Source: CAVTRI01 sp963737075
Lineage (GTDB): Bacteria; Actinomycetota; Acidimicrobiia; Acidimicrobiales; Palsa-688
Direction: 5' to 3'
Assembly: GCA_963737075.1 (NCBI GenBank)
Contig: CAVTRI010000002.1
Coordinates: forward strand, 2,542,001 to 2,606,000
Length of the DNA stretch: 64,000 bases
Made by a program: the position numbers and the translations under genes. Below, piece after piece: positions 49,555 to 57,965 of this stretch (the stretch's first letter is position 1; each line of letters opens with the position of its first letter). The notes beneath the pieces are model-generated. The model ran no database searches. It worked only from the letters and a program-made list of their open reading frames with translations, and was not told the DNA's origin.

Positions 49555-50547
49555 ATGGAACTCACCCCCACCCGCACGCTCCACCTGATCAGCGGGCGTT
49601 CGCACCCGGCGCTGGCAGCGGACATCGCGGCGCGCCTGGAGACCGGGCTGGACGACGCCAACCTGGTCGACTTCGCGAACGGAGAGGTCCGGCCTCGGTT
49701 CGGAGCTTCCGTGCGGGGCGGAGATGTGTTCATCATCCAGTCCCATTGTCAGACGTCGACCCGGTCGGTCAACGACTCGCTGATGGAGCAGTGGCTCATG
49801 ATCGACTCCGCCAAGCGGTCGTCGGCGAAACGCATCACCGCCGTGTGCCCGTATTACGGCTACTCCCGCCAGGACCGCAAATCCAAGGGCCGGGAACCGA
49901 TCTCGGCCCGCATGGTGTCCGACTTCTTCCGGGCCGCGGGCGCCGACCGCATCATTTCCGTGGACCTCCACTCCGGACAGATTCAGGGGTTCTTTGACGG
50001 GCCGGTGGACCACCTCACCGCCGTGCCGCTGCTCACCGACTACCTGAGGGCAAACGCTCCTAGCGGCGACTTCGTGATGGTCGCCCCTGACACCGGGCGG
50101 ACCAAGGTGGCCGAGCAGGCGGCCCGCCACGCGGGGGACCAGGTGGACGTGGCCTCGGTGTACAAACGGCGGCCCAAGGACGCGGTCAACCAGGTGCAAG
50201 CCCTCGATGTGATGGGTGACGTGGAGGGGCGCATGTGCGTGCTCATCGACGACATGATCGACACCGCCTCCACCATCGGCGCCGCTGCCGAGCTCCTCGA
50301 GGCGAAAGGCGCCACCGAGGTGTGGGCGATGTGCACCCATGCCGTGCTGTCCGATCCCGCGACCGACCGGCTGAAGAACTCCCCCATCACCCGGGTGGTC
50401 GTGACCGACACCCTGCCCCTGCCGGCCGAGAAGCAGATCGACAAGATCGAGGTGGTCTCGGTCGCGGAGATCTTCGCCGACGCCATCAAAGCCGTCTTCG
50501 GGGACCGTTCCGTGTCCGAGATCTTCGGGGGCGAAAACCAGACCTGA
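49555..50547 (+). CDS. prs: Ribose-phosphate pyrophosphokinase (PRPP synthase)
   Basis: Makes PRPP from ribose-5-phosphate and ATP for nucleotide, His and Trp synthesis. The 330-residue protein has the flexible catalytic loop YSRQDRKSKGREPISARM, VDLHSGQIQGFFDGPVDHL and the PRPP loop CVLIDDMIDTASTIGAAAELL. Class I enzyme, no missing motif. The start MELTPTRTLHLISGRSHPALA fits the family. The position after glmU is conserved in actinobacteria. Confidence 0.97.
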   Translation: MELTPTRTLHLISGRSHPALAADIAARLETGLDDANLVDFANGEVRPRFGASVRGGDVFIIQSHCQTSTRSVNDSLMEQWLMIDSAKRSSAKRITAVCPYYGYSRQDRKSKGREPISARMVSDFFRAAGADRIISVDLHSGQIQGFFDGPVDHLTAVPLLTDYLRANAPSGDFVMVAPDTGRTKVAEQAARHAGDQVDVASVYKRRPKDAVNQVQALDVMGDVEGRMCVLIDDMIDTASTIGAAAELLEAKGATEVWAMCTHAVLSDPATDRLKNSPITRVVVTDTLPLPAEKQIDKIEVVSVAEIFADAIKAVFGDRSVSEIFGGENQT

Positions 50548-50587
50548 ATCCTGCAGGCCGACCGGCGGCACTAGCATTTCAGGCCCT

Positions 50588-51268
50588 ATGGCAGAGATCA
50601 CCCTCGAGACCCGGACCGGACGGGTCGCCGGCTCGTCGGCATCGCGGCGGCTACGCCGGGAGGGGCGGATCCCGGCCACGGTGTATGGGCGGGGCGTCGA
50701 GTCCACGTCGGTATCCGTCGACGGCCGCGAGCTTCGCCTTGCCCTGTCGGGCGACGCCGGCGTCAACCAGCTGCTCTCGCTTCACGTCGATGGGCAGTCA
50801 CACCTCGCCCTGGCGCGCGAGCTTCAGCGTCATCCTGTCCGCCACACCGTCGTCCACGTGGACTTTCAAGTGGTCAGGCGGGATCAGGTGGTGGCATCGG
50901 ATGTGCCGATCACCCTGGTCGGCGAGGCCAAGGCGGTCGAGATGGAGAAGGGGCTGGTGGAGCAGCCGCTGACGACGTTGACCGTCCACTCGGTCCCATC
51001 GAAGATCCCCAACGCCATCGAGGTCGACGTGAGCGGCCTATCGATCGGTGACACGGTGCGGGTCGGCGACCTGACCCTGCCTGATGGCGTCACCACCGAC
51101 GTCGACCCCGAGGAGGCCGTGGTAGTTGCCGAGGTCTCCGCGGTCACGGCGGAGGTGGTCGAGGCGGAGGCGGCCGAGGCGGCCGAGGCAGAGGCGGCCG
51201 AGGCGGAGGCGGAGGCTGCCGGCGGCGAGGAGCAGGCAGCGGGCGAAGCGACCTCAGAGGAGGGCTAG
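50588..51268 (+). CDS. rplY: 50S ribosomal protein bL25 (CTC form)
   Basis: Binds 5S rRNA. 226 residues: the N-terminal L25 domain (ETRTGRVAGSSASRRLRREGRIPATVYGRG) followed by the TL5/CTC beta domain (VRHTVVHVDFQVVRRDQVVASDVPITLVGEA, SKIPNAIEVDVSGLSIGDTVRVGDLTLPDGV). An acidic low-complexity tail of EAAEAEAAEA-type repeats occupies the last 40 residues; such tails vary between species. The stop TAG is directly followed by the CTG start of pth. Confidence 0.95.
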   Translation: MAEITLETRTGRVAGSSASRRLRREGRIPATVYGRGVESTSVSVDGRELRLALSGDAGVNQLLSLHVDGQSHLALARELQRHPVRHTVVHVDFQVVRRDQVVASDVPITLVGEAKAVEMEKGLVEQPLTTLTVHSVPSKIPNAIEVDVSGLSIGDTVRVGDLTLPDGVTTDVDPEEAVVVAEVSAVTAEVVEAEAAEAAEAEAAEAEAEAAGGEEQAAGEATSEEG

Positions 51269-51844
51269 CTGGCCGCCGATCTCCTGGCGGTCGGCCTGGG
51301 CAATCCGGGCCGCCAATACGCGGATACCCGGCACAACGCGGGTGCCGACGTCGTCGACCTGCTGGCCCGCCGCCACGGCGAACGTCTCAAGCGTGGAAAG
51401 GAGCGGGCGTTGACCGCGGAGGCGCGCGCGGACGGTCATCGCCTGGCCCTCGCCTTTCCGCAGACGTACGTGAACGACTCCGGTCTCGCTGTCGCCGCCC
51501 TCGTGCGCCGCTTCGGCATTGACGACCTGGCCGACCTGGTCGTGGTTCACGACGAGCTCGACCTGCCGGTCGGTGTGCTGCGCGTCAAGGCGGGCGGTGG
51601 CCTGGCGGGGCACAACGGCCTGCGTTCCATCAAGGCCCACCTTCACAGCGACGGGTTCACGCGGGTGCGGATCGGCATCGGCAAACCGCCCGGCGGTAAA
51701 GAGCGCGGCGCTGACCACGTGCTGAGCCGCTCGTCGAAGAAGGAACGCACCGAGCTAGATGTCACCCTCGAGCTCGCCGCCGACGCCGTCGAGTGCATTC
51801 TTGTCGAGGGGATCGTTGCCGCCCAGAACCGGTTCAATGGCTGA
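51269..51844 (+). CDS. pth: Peptidyl-tRNA hydrolase, CTG start
   Basis: Recycles peptidyl-tRNA dropped from ribosomes. 191 residues with LAVGLGNPGRQYADTRHNAGADVVDLL (the Asn and His of the active site), the catalytic Asp in VVVHDELDLPVG, and GGLAGHNGLRSI, FTRVRIGIGKPPG. The conserved N-terminus begins only 6 residues after the rplY stop codon, which is in the same frame. No ATG, GTG or TTG lies between, leaving CTG at 51269 with AGGAGGG about 5 nt upstream as the start. The first alternative (TTG 51410) would delete the active site. The gene overlaps mfd by 8 nt. Confidence 0.88.
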   Translation: MAADLLAVGLGNPGRQYADTRHNAGADVVDLLARRHGERLKRGKERALTAEARADGHRLALAFPQTYVNDSGLAVAALVRRFGIDDLADLVVVHDELDLPVGVLRVKAGGGLAGHNGLRSIKAHLHSDGFTRVRIGIGKPPGGKERGADHVLSRSSKKERTELDVTLELAADAVECILVEGIVAAQNRFNG

Positions 51845-54800
51845 GGTGCCCCGGCTCTCCCCCCTCCTTCCCCTTTTGCGCAGCGACGCCACCTTCGCTG
51901 ACCTGGCCGGCCTGCGCACGGCGGTGGTCGCCGCGCCGGAACCGGTCCGGGCCTACGCAGTGGCGGGCCTGGTGGAAGCCAGCGGCCACCGCCCGGCGCT
52001 CGTCGCCACGGCGACAGCTGCCGACGCCGAACGGCTGACCCACGACCTGGGGGCGTTTCTCGGCCCCGGGGATGTCGAGCTGTGCCCGGCCTGGGAGACG
52101 CTGCCGTTCGAGCGCGTCAGCCCCAGCTTCGAGACAATGGGACGCCGCCTGCGGGTGATGTGGCGACTGCGATCCGGTCAGGCACCGAGGGTGATCGTTG
52201 CGCCGATCCGGTCGCTGCTCCAGCGTCTCGGTCCCCACGTCGAAGAGACGGAACCGGTCGTCGTAGCCAAGGGCGATCAGGTCGACCCCGACGACCTGGT
52301 AGCTCGGCTGGTGTCCATGGGCTACCGGCGCGAGTACCAGGTGGAGCACCGGGGCGAGCTGGCGGTCAGGGGTTCGATCGTCGACGTCTTCGGCGCCACT
52401 GCAGACGTGCCGGTGCGGATCGACCTGTGGGGCGACGAGGTGGACCGGCTGACCCAGTTCTCCGTCGCCGACCAGCGCTCGACCGAGGAGCGCGCCCAGG
52501 TGGAGCTGTTCGGCTGCCGCGAGCTGCGACCGACCGAAGAGGTCCGCGCCCGGGCGGCAGAACTGGTTGGGGAGGCCCCCTGGGGAAGGCAGCACTGGGA
52601 ACGCCTCGCCGACGGCCTGGTCTTCGACGGGATGGAGTCCTGGTTGCCCTGGCTGACCGCCGACGAGCACCTCCTGGTGGATCTGCTGTCCGATAACGGG
52701 CTGGTGGTCCTCGTCGAGCCTCGGCGGATGCGAGACCGCGCCGTGGAACTGCTGGACGAGGAGGCGGCGCTGGCTGACACCTTGGCGCAGACCTGGGGGG
52801 CCGAAGGCGATGCCTTCCCGCGGTTGCACCTCCCGTTCGACCGGCTGCTGGCCCACACGCGCGCCGCAGCGTGGACGCTCGCCCCGGCGCCCGAGGGGCC
52901 TGACACGAGCGTCGTCGCCGCCACCGGATGGGACCCGGTCGTTGGGGGTGGCGAGGCGCTGACCGCCCGGCTTCGAGAACTTCTCGCGGACGGGTACCGG
53001 GTAACAGTGTGTGCCGAAGGCCGTGGCAGCGCCGGCCGACTGACGACCATCCTGGGTGAGCACGGCTTCTCCCCCGTCCTATTCGAGGGCCACCTGCCTG
53101 ACGGGGAGCTGGTCCGCCCCGGGCTGCGGGTCATCGTCCAACCGCTGGACCGTGGTTTCGTGTACCCGGCGGTCAAGGTGGCGGTCCTCGCCGAGGGCGA
53201 CCTCACCGGACGGCGCCGCGCCCATCGTCGCCCCCGACCGAGAGCCCGGCCGGCGGAGACGTTTTTCGACGATATGAAGGCCGGCGACTACGTCGTGCAC
53301 TACCAGCACGGCGTGGGCCGCTTCGGAGGGATGGTGCGCCGCGCCGTGGCGGACGTGGAGCGGGACTACCTGCTGCTCGAGTACAAGGGCGGCGACAAGC
53401 TGTACGTACCGTCCGACCAGATTGACCTGCTGCGCCCTTACACCGGCGGCGAGTCGCCGACGCTCAACCGGCTCAACGGATCCGACTGGGCCAAGGCGAA
53501 GTCCCGCGTGCGCGCGGCGGTTCGGGAGATCGCCCAGGAGCTCGTGGTGCTGTACCAGAAGCGGGTCAACGTGCCCGGCCACGCGTTCGGGCAGGAGACG
53601 CCGTGGCAGGTAGAGATGGAACAAGCGTTCCCATACGCGGAGACCCCCGACCAGTTGAAGGCCATCGACGAGGTGAAGGCCGACATGGAAGCCGAGGCGC
53701 CGATGGACCGGCTGGTCTGCGGCGACGTGGGGTTCGGCAAGACGGAGGTGGCGATCCGAGCCGCGTTCAAGGCGGTCCAGGACGGCAAGCAGGCGGCGGT
53801 GTTGGTCCCGACAACGCTGCTCGCCTCCCAGCACCTGCAGACCTTTGCCGACCGCTTCGCCGGCTACCCGATCCGGGTGGAGATGCTGTCACGCTTCCTG
53901 ACCCCGGGACAGGCGCGTGCGGTGATCGACGGCCTCGCTGACGGGTCGGTGGACGTGGTGATCGGGACCCACCGGCTCCTCACGCCAGACGTCAGGTTCA
54001 AGGATCTCGGCTTACTGGTGATTGACGAGGAGCAGCGCTTCGGCGTCAACCACAAGGAGGCCATCAAGAAGCTGCGCACCGAGGTCGACGTGCTCACCCT
54101 TACAGCCACGCCGATTCCGCGGACGCTGGAGATGAGCTTGACCGGCATCCGCGACCTCACCCTGCTCAACACCCCGCCGGCCGAACGGCAGCCGATCCTC
54201 ACCTACGTCGGCGAATACGACGAGCGGGCGGTGGCCGAGGCCATACGACGGGAGTTGCTGCGCGAGGGGCAAGTGTTCTTCGTGCACAACCGGGTCGCCG
54301 ACATCGAAAAGGTGGCCGCCGAGGTGCGCGGTCTCGTACCCGAGGCCCGCGTCGCCGTCGCCCACGGCCAGCAGGACGAAGGCACTCTCGAGAGGGTGGT
54401 GCTCGACTTCTGGGAGGGGCGTTACGACGTGCTGGTGTGTACCACGATCATCGAGTCGGGGATCGACATGCCCACCGTCAACACCCTCGTTGTCGACCGG
54501 GCCGACCGGCTGGGGCTCGGCCAGCTCCACCAGTTGCGCGGTCGGGTGGGGCGGGCCGGCCAGCGGGCGTACGCCTACCTCCTCTATCCGCCTGACCACG
54601 CCTTGTCAGAAGAGGCCTACGAGCGGCTGCGAACTATCGGGGAGCACACCGAGCTCGGCTCCGGGTTCAAGATCGCCATGCGAGACCTTGAGATCCGCGG
54701 CGCCGGGAACCTGCTGGGTGGGGACCAGTCCGGCCACATCGCGGCTGTTGGCTACGACCTCTACGTCCAGATGATCAGCGAGGCGGTCGCCGAGCTCAAA

Positions 54801-55304
54801 GGGGAGGAGCTGCGCGAGCCGGCGGAGATCAAGTTGGACCTGCCGGTCACCGCCAATCTGCCCGCCGACTACGTCGGCCGGGACGATCTGCGCCTCGAGG
54901 CATACCGGCGGTTGGCGACCGTGACCTCTCACGCCGAGGTCGATGACATCCGTACCGAGTGGCTCGACCGTTACGGCCCGCTCCCAGCGCCTGCCGCGGT
55001 GCTGCTCGACATCGGGCGCCTGCGGGCCGAATGCGCCCGGCTCGGCATTCGCGAGGCGGCGGTGGTCAAGGGCGGCGGAGGGCTCTCCGGTGGCGGGTTC
55101 ACGGCCCGACTGTCGCCTGTGCAGCTGCCGGCGAGCGCCCAGGTGCGGCTGGCCCGGCTCTGGCCGAAGGCCGTCTACAAGCCGGAGCCCGCGCAGCTCG
55201 TGATCCCGCTTCCCCGCAACGCCGCCCCTGCCGCCGACCTTGCCGAGCTCCTGGCCAGGTTGGTGCCTGAATCTGCAGCGTCAGTAGCATCTGCCGCCCA
55301 GTGA
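51837..55304 (+). CDS. mfd: Transcription-repair coupling factor
   Basis: A 1155-residue translocase that releases RNA polymerase stalled at lesions and recruits UvrA. The UvrB-like N-terminal domains (LCPAWETLPFERVSPS) are followed by the RNA-polymerase-interacting domain near residue 480 (AGDYVVHYQHGVGRFGG). The helicase core carries VCGDVGFGKTEVAIRAAFKA (Walker A), VIDEEQRFGVNHKEAI (DEEQ box), LTATPIPRTL, and motif VI LHQLRGRVGRAGQRAYAYLLYP. The TRCF C-terminal domain follows. The ATG overlaps the end of pth. Its stop codon is the entry point of micro-ORF cassette B. Confidence 0.97.
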   Translation: MAEVPRLSPLLPLLRSDATFADLAGLRTAVVAAPEPVRAYAVAGLVEASGHRPALVATATAADAERLTHDLGAFLGPGDVELCPAWETLPFERVSPSFETMGRRLRVMWRLRSGQAPRVIVAPIRSLLQRLGPHVEETEPVVVAKGDQVDPDDLVARLVSMGYRREYQVEHRGELAVRGSIVDVFGATADVPVRIDLWGDEVDRLTQFSVADQRSTEERAQVELFGCRELRPTEEVRARAAELVGEAPWGRQHWERLADGLVFDGMESWLPWLTADEHLLVDLLSDNGLVVLVEPRRMRDRAVELLDEEAALADTLAQTWGAEGDAFPRLHLPFDRLLAHTRAAAWTLAPAPEGPDTSVVAATGWDPVVGGGEALTARLRELLADGYRVTVCAEGRGSAGRLTTILGEHGFSPVLFEGHLPDGELVRPGLRVIVQPLDRGFVYPAVKVAVLAEGDLTGRRRAHRRPRPRARPAETFFDDMKAGDYVVHYQHGVGRFGGMVRRAVADVERDYLLLEYKGGDKLYVPSDQIDLLRPYTGGESPTLNRLNGSDWAKAKSRVRAAVREIAQELVVLYQKRVNVPGHAFGQETPWQVEMEQAFPYAETPDQLKAIDEVKADMEAEAPMDRLVCGDVGFGKTEVAIRAAFKAVQDGKQAAVLVPTTLLASQHLQTFADRFAGYPIRVEMLSRFLTPGQARAVIDGLADGSVDVVIGTHRLLTPDVRFKDLGLLVIDEEQRFGVNHKEAIKKLRTEVDVLTLTATPIPRTLEMSLTGIRDLTLLNTPPAERQPILTYVGEYDERAVAEAIRRELLREGQVFFVHNRVADIEKVAAEVRGLVPEARVAVAHGQQDEGTLERVVLDFWEGRYDVLVCTTIIESGIDMPTVNTLVVDRADRLGLGQLHQLRGRVGRAGQRAYAYLLYPPDHALSEEAYERLRTIGEHTELGSGFKIAMRDLEIRGAGNLLGGDQSGHIAAVGYDLYVQMISEAVAELKGEELREPAEIKLDLPVTANLPADYVGRDDLRLEAYRRLATVTSHAEVDDIRTEWLDRYGPLPAPAAVLLDIGRLRAECARLGIREAAVVKGGGGLSGGGFTARLSPVQLPASAQVRLARLWPKAVYKPEPAQLVIPLPRNAAPAADLAELLARLVPESAASVASAAQ

Positions 55305-55402
55305 GCGACCTTGGGAGCGAACCGATGGGCACAGTGAGCGACCTCGGGAGCGAACCGATGGGCACAGGGCGGTGCACGGTCCCGTGGACGGTGCACCAGT
55401 GA
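55301..55402 (+). repeat. Coupled micro-ORF/hairpin cassette, copy B (duplicated 5' unit)
   Basis: GTG 55301 overlaps the mfd stop. A 33-bp unit starting GTGAGCGACCTYGGGAGCGA occurs twice in tandem (55301-55333 and 55334-55366), then a 12-bp hairpin (GGTGCACGGTCC 55371-55382, CGT loop, GGACGGTGCACC 55386-55397, one G/G mismatch). The frame stays open for 33 codons (VSDLGSEPMGT twice, then a TVPWTVHQ end) and stops at TGA 55400-55402, overlapping the next gene's ATG at 55402 by one base. An exact multiple of three for the duplicated unit keeps the frame. Confidence 0.6.
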
Positions 55403-56424
55403 TGCGGATCCGACGCCTTTTGACCGTGGCAGCGAGCGCGCTGGCGCTCATCCTTCTGGCCTCGGCGTGCGACACGTCGCCGACAGCGGCGACCGTCGGC
55501 TCGCAGCGCATCAAACAGACCGCCCTCAACGCCCAGCTCAAGCCGCTCGCCGGCGACCGCGCCTACGTCTCCTTCGCGCAGTCCAGAGGCGTCAGCGTCG
55601 CCGGCGCCGCCCCCAACACATTCAGCAGCGAGTGGGTGGCTTCGGTCCTGTCCCAGATGGTCACCGCTTCGGCTCTTTCCCAGTACGTCAACGGGCACGG
55701 CCGACAGCCAGACGCCGCCACCCTCGACGCTGCTCGAGGGCTGGGCGCGGGTCTCTGGGGCGATCTCTGGTACGGCTTCACGCCGTCGTGGCGCAACCTG
55801 CTCACACAGGCCTACGCCGACCAGGCGCAGATCGAACCTCTCCCATCCGATCTCACCGACGTGCGCGCCGCCTTCGACCAGCACCGGGCGGACTTTTTCA
55901 CCCAGGTGTGCGTCCGCGTCATCGCGGTCAGCGTGACCGATGCCAACGGCAACATCGACTTCTCGGCCAGCCTGGTCAAGGCCCAGGAGGCTGTCGAGCT
56001 CTACAACATCAGCCACTCGGTGAGCGGCGCCGGGATCAATGGCGGGACTGTCACCTGCTACAGCCAGTCAGACTTCGAGCAGCAGCCGCTGCCGTTCATC
56101 CAGGGCGTGCGTTCGCTGGCCCCGGGTCGAGCCCAACAGCCGCAGCGGACTCCCTACGGCTATAGCGTCCTCGCTGTTGATAGCCGCCAGAGCGAGACGT
56201 TGACGCCCGAGGTGCAAGCGGTGATTAATGTCGGCCTCGTTTTAAGCTCAAACCAAGCCGATACCGCCCTGAACCAGGTGTTGGCGCGGACGCGGATTCG
56301 GATCAACCCGCAGTACGGAACGTGGCAGGAGGGCTCGTCCACCCAGGGTCCGGGTGTCGTGCCGCCCACCGGGCCACCAGCTGGCCTGGTGGCGTCGACG
56401 CCACCGCAGTCGATCGGCGGATAA
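55402..56424 (+). CDS. SurA/PrsA-like lipoprotein (possible extracytoplasmic foldase)
   Basis: A 340-residue protein with a lipoprotein signal (MRIRRLLTVAASALALILLASAC; lipobox LASAC, lipidated Cys at residue 23). SurA-N-type sequence follows: AATVGSQRIKQTALNAQL and FSSEWVASVLSQMVTASALSQYVN. A region near residues 160-210 (CVRVIAVSV, SASLVKAQEAVELY) recalls a degenerate PpiC parvulin domain. The tail is Pro/Gly-rich. In other actinobacteria a SurA-like gene also sits between mfd and mazG. GTG 55399 is an alternative start. Isomerase activity is uncertain. Confidence 0.8.
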   Translation: MRIRRLLTVAASALALILLASACDTSPTAATVGSQRIKQTALNAQLKPLAGDRAYVSFAQSRGVSVAGAAPNTFSSEWVASVLSQMVTASALSQYVNGHGRQPDAATLDAARGLGAGLWGDLWYGFTPSWRNLLTQAYADQAQIEPLPSDLTDVRAAFDQHRADFFTQVCVRVIAVSVTDANGNIDFSASLVKAQEAVELYNISHSVSGAGINGGTVTCYSQSDFEQQPLPFIQGVRSLAPGRAQQPQRTPYGYSVLAVDSRQSETLTPEVQAVINVGLVLSSNQADTALNQVLARTRIRINPQYGTWQEGSSTQGPGVVPPTGPPAGLVASTPPQSIGG

Positions 56425-56428
56425 GCAC

Positions 56429-57838
56429 ATGGAGCGGCCCGAGGTCGTCGTCGTGGGCCTCGGCCCGGGCGATCCGGGGTTGGCGTCGGCGGCCGCAGTT
56501 GACGCCCTGCGACGCATCCCTCACCGGTGGCTTCGTACGCGTCGGCACCCGTCGTCGGATCTCGCCGAGCCGGCGGAAAGCTTCGACGACATCTACGAGC
56601 AGGCCCGTTCCGTCGACGAGGTCTATTCCGCGATCGTCGACGCGCTGGTCTCGGCCGCCGGCCGGCACGGCCAGATCATCTATGCGGTCCCGGGGTCCCC
56701 GCTGGTGGCCGAGCGAACGGTCGAGTTGTTGCGGGATTCGCCAGTGACGACTGAAATCGTCCCGTCCCTTTCCTTTCTGGACCTGGCGTGGGACCGTCTC
56801 GGCGTCGACCCGCTCGCCGCCGGGGTCCGGCTGGCCGACGCCCACTCTTTCGCTACTGACGCCGCCGGCCAGACGGGCCCGCTGCTGGTCGCTCAGTGCG
56901 ACTCGTCCCTCGTGCTGTCGGACATCAAGCTGGCGGTCGACGAGGGGCCGGAGGTAACCGTGCTCCAGCGCCTGGGTCTCCCGGACGAAGCGGTGACGAA
57001 GCTGGCGTGGGCCGAGCTCGACCGCGGGGTGGAGCCCGACCCTCTCACCTCGCTCTGGATCCCCGGTCTCATCGACCCCGTCGCGGGCGACTTGGTCCGC
57101 TTCGACGAGCTGGTCCACACGCTCCGAGCCGCCTGCCCCTGGGATCGACAACAGACGCATGCCAGCCTGACCCGGCATCTGCTCGAAGAGACATACGAGG
57201 TACTGGAGGCGATCGACGAGATCGATCGCCACGCCGCCCGCGGGTACACGCATCTCGAGGAGGAGCTCGGCGACCTGCTCTTTCAGGTCTTCTTTCACGC
57301 CACGTTGGCGGCCGAGGAGGGCCAGTTCACCCTCACCGATGTGGCAAGGGGCATTTACGACAAGCTGGTGCGCCGCCATCCCCACGTCTTTGGGGGTCCG
57401 CCCCTTGGGTGGGAAGAGATCAAGCGTGCGGAGAAGGGCCATGCCAGCGTCATGGACGGCGTCCCCGGCAGCCTCCCGTCGCTGTTGTACGCCCACAAGG
57501 TCCAGGACAAGGCGTCTTCGATCGGATTTGACTGGGAAAGCCTGGCCGGCCCGTGGTCCAAGCTGGACGAAGAGATAGACGAGTTGCGGGTCGCCGCTGG
57601 CGGTGGCGCACCGGCGGCGGTCAACGCCGAGCTGGGCGACGTGCTGTTCAGTGTCGTCAATCTGGCGCGGCACCTCGGGGTCGACCCTGAGTCGGCGCTG
57701 CGAGACGCGGCGGCGACATTCCGCCGGCGGGTGACCATCGTGGAGCGCCTGGCGGCAACGCGGGACCTCGATCTGCGCGACCTCAACGCGGCGGCGCTCG
57801 ACGTCCTATGGCTGGAGGCCAAGGCCACAGCCGGCTAA
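56429..57838 (+). CDS. mazG: YabN-type tetrapyrrole-methylase/MazG fusion, nucleoside triphosphate pyrophosphohydrolase
   Basis: A 469-residue protein of two parts. The N-terminal SAM-methylase-like domain (VVVGLGPGDPGLASAAAVDAL, IIYAVPGSPLVAERTVELL) is as in Bacillus YabN. From about residue 225 the MazG part begins (FDELVHTLRAACPWDRQQTHASLTRHLLEETYEVLEAIDEID). It has two MazG repeats with EELGDLLFQVFFHA and AELGDVLFSVVNLAR as metal-binding helices. It hydrolyses non-canonical or excess NTPs to monophosphates. The start is 4 nt after the SurA-like gene. The methylase half probably lacks a known substrate. Confidence 0.93.
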   Translation: MERPEVVVVGLGPGDPGLASAAAVDALRRIPHRWLRTRRHPSSDLAEPAESFDDIYEQARSVDEVYSAIVDALVSAAGRHGQIIYAVPGSPLVAERTVELLRDSPVTTEIVPSLSFLDLAWDRLGVDPLAAGVRLADAHSFATDAAGQTGPLLVAQCDSSLVLSDIKLAVDEGPEVTVLQRLGLPDEAVTKLAWAELDRGVEPDPLTSLWIPGLIDPVAGDLVRFDELVHTLRAACPWDRQQTHASLTRHLLEETYEVLEAIDEIDRHAARGYTHLEEELGDLLFQVFFHATLAAEEGQFTLTDVARGIYDKLVRRHPHVFGGPPLGWEEIKRAEKGHASVMDGVPGSLPSLLYAHKVQDKASSIGFDWESLAGPWSKLDEEIDELRVAAGGGAPAAVNAELGDVLFSVVNLARHLGVDPESALRDAAATFRRRVTIVERLAATRDLDLRDLNAAALDVLWLEAKATAG

Positions 57839-57965
57839 GGCCGCACCAGCCCGGATTTTAAGGCTGCTGCCACTGGATGTGACAGGGGTCGGCGGGTCGG
57901 CTGCACTACGGTTGCTCAACACCAGCCACAACAGCCACATCAATCACGAGGGCCACAAAGACATC

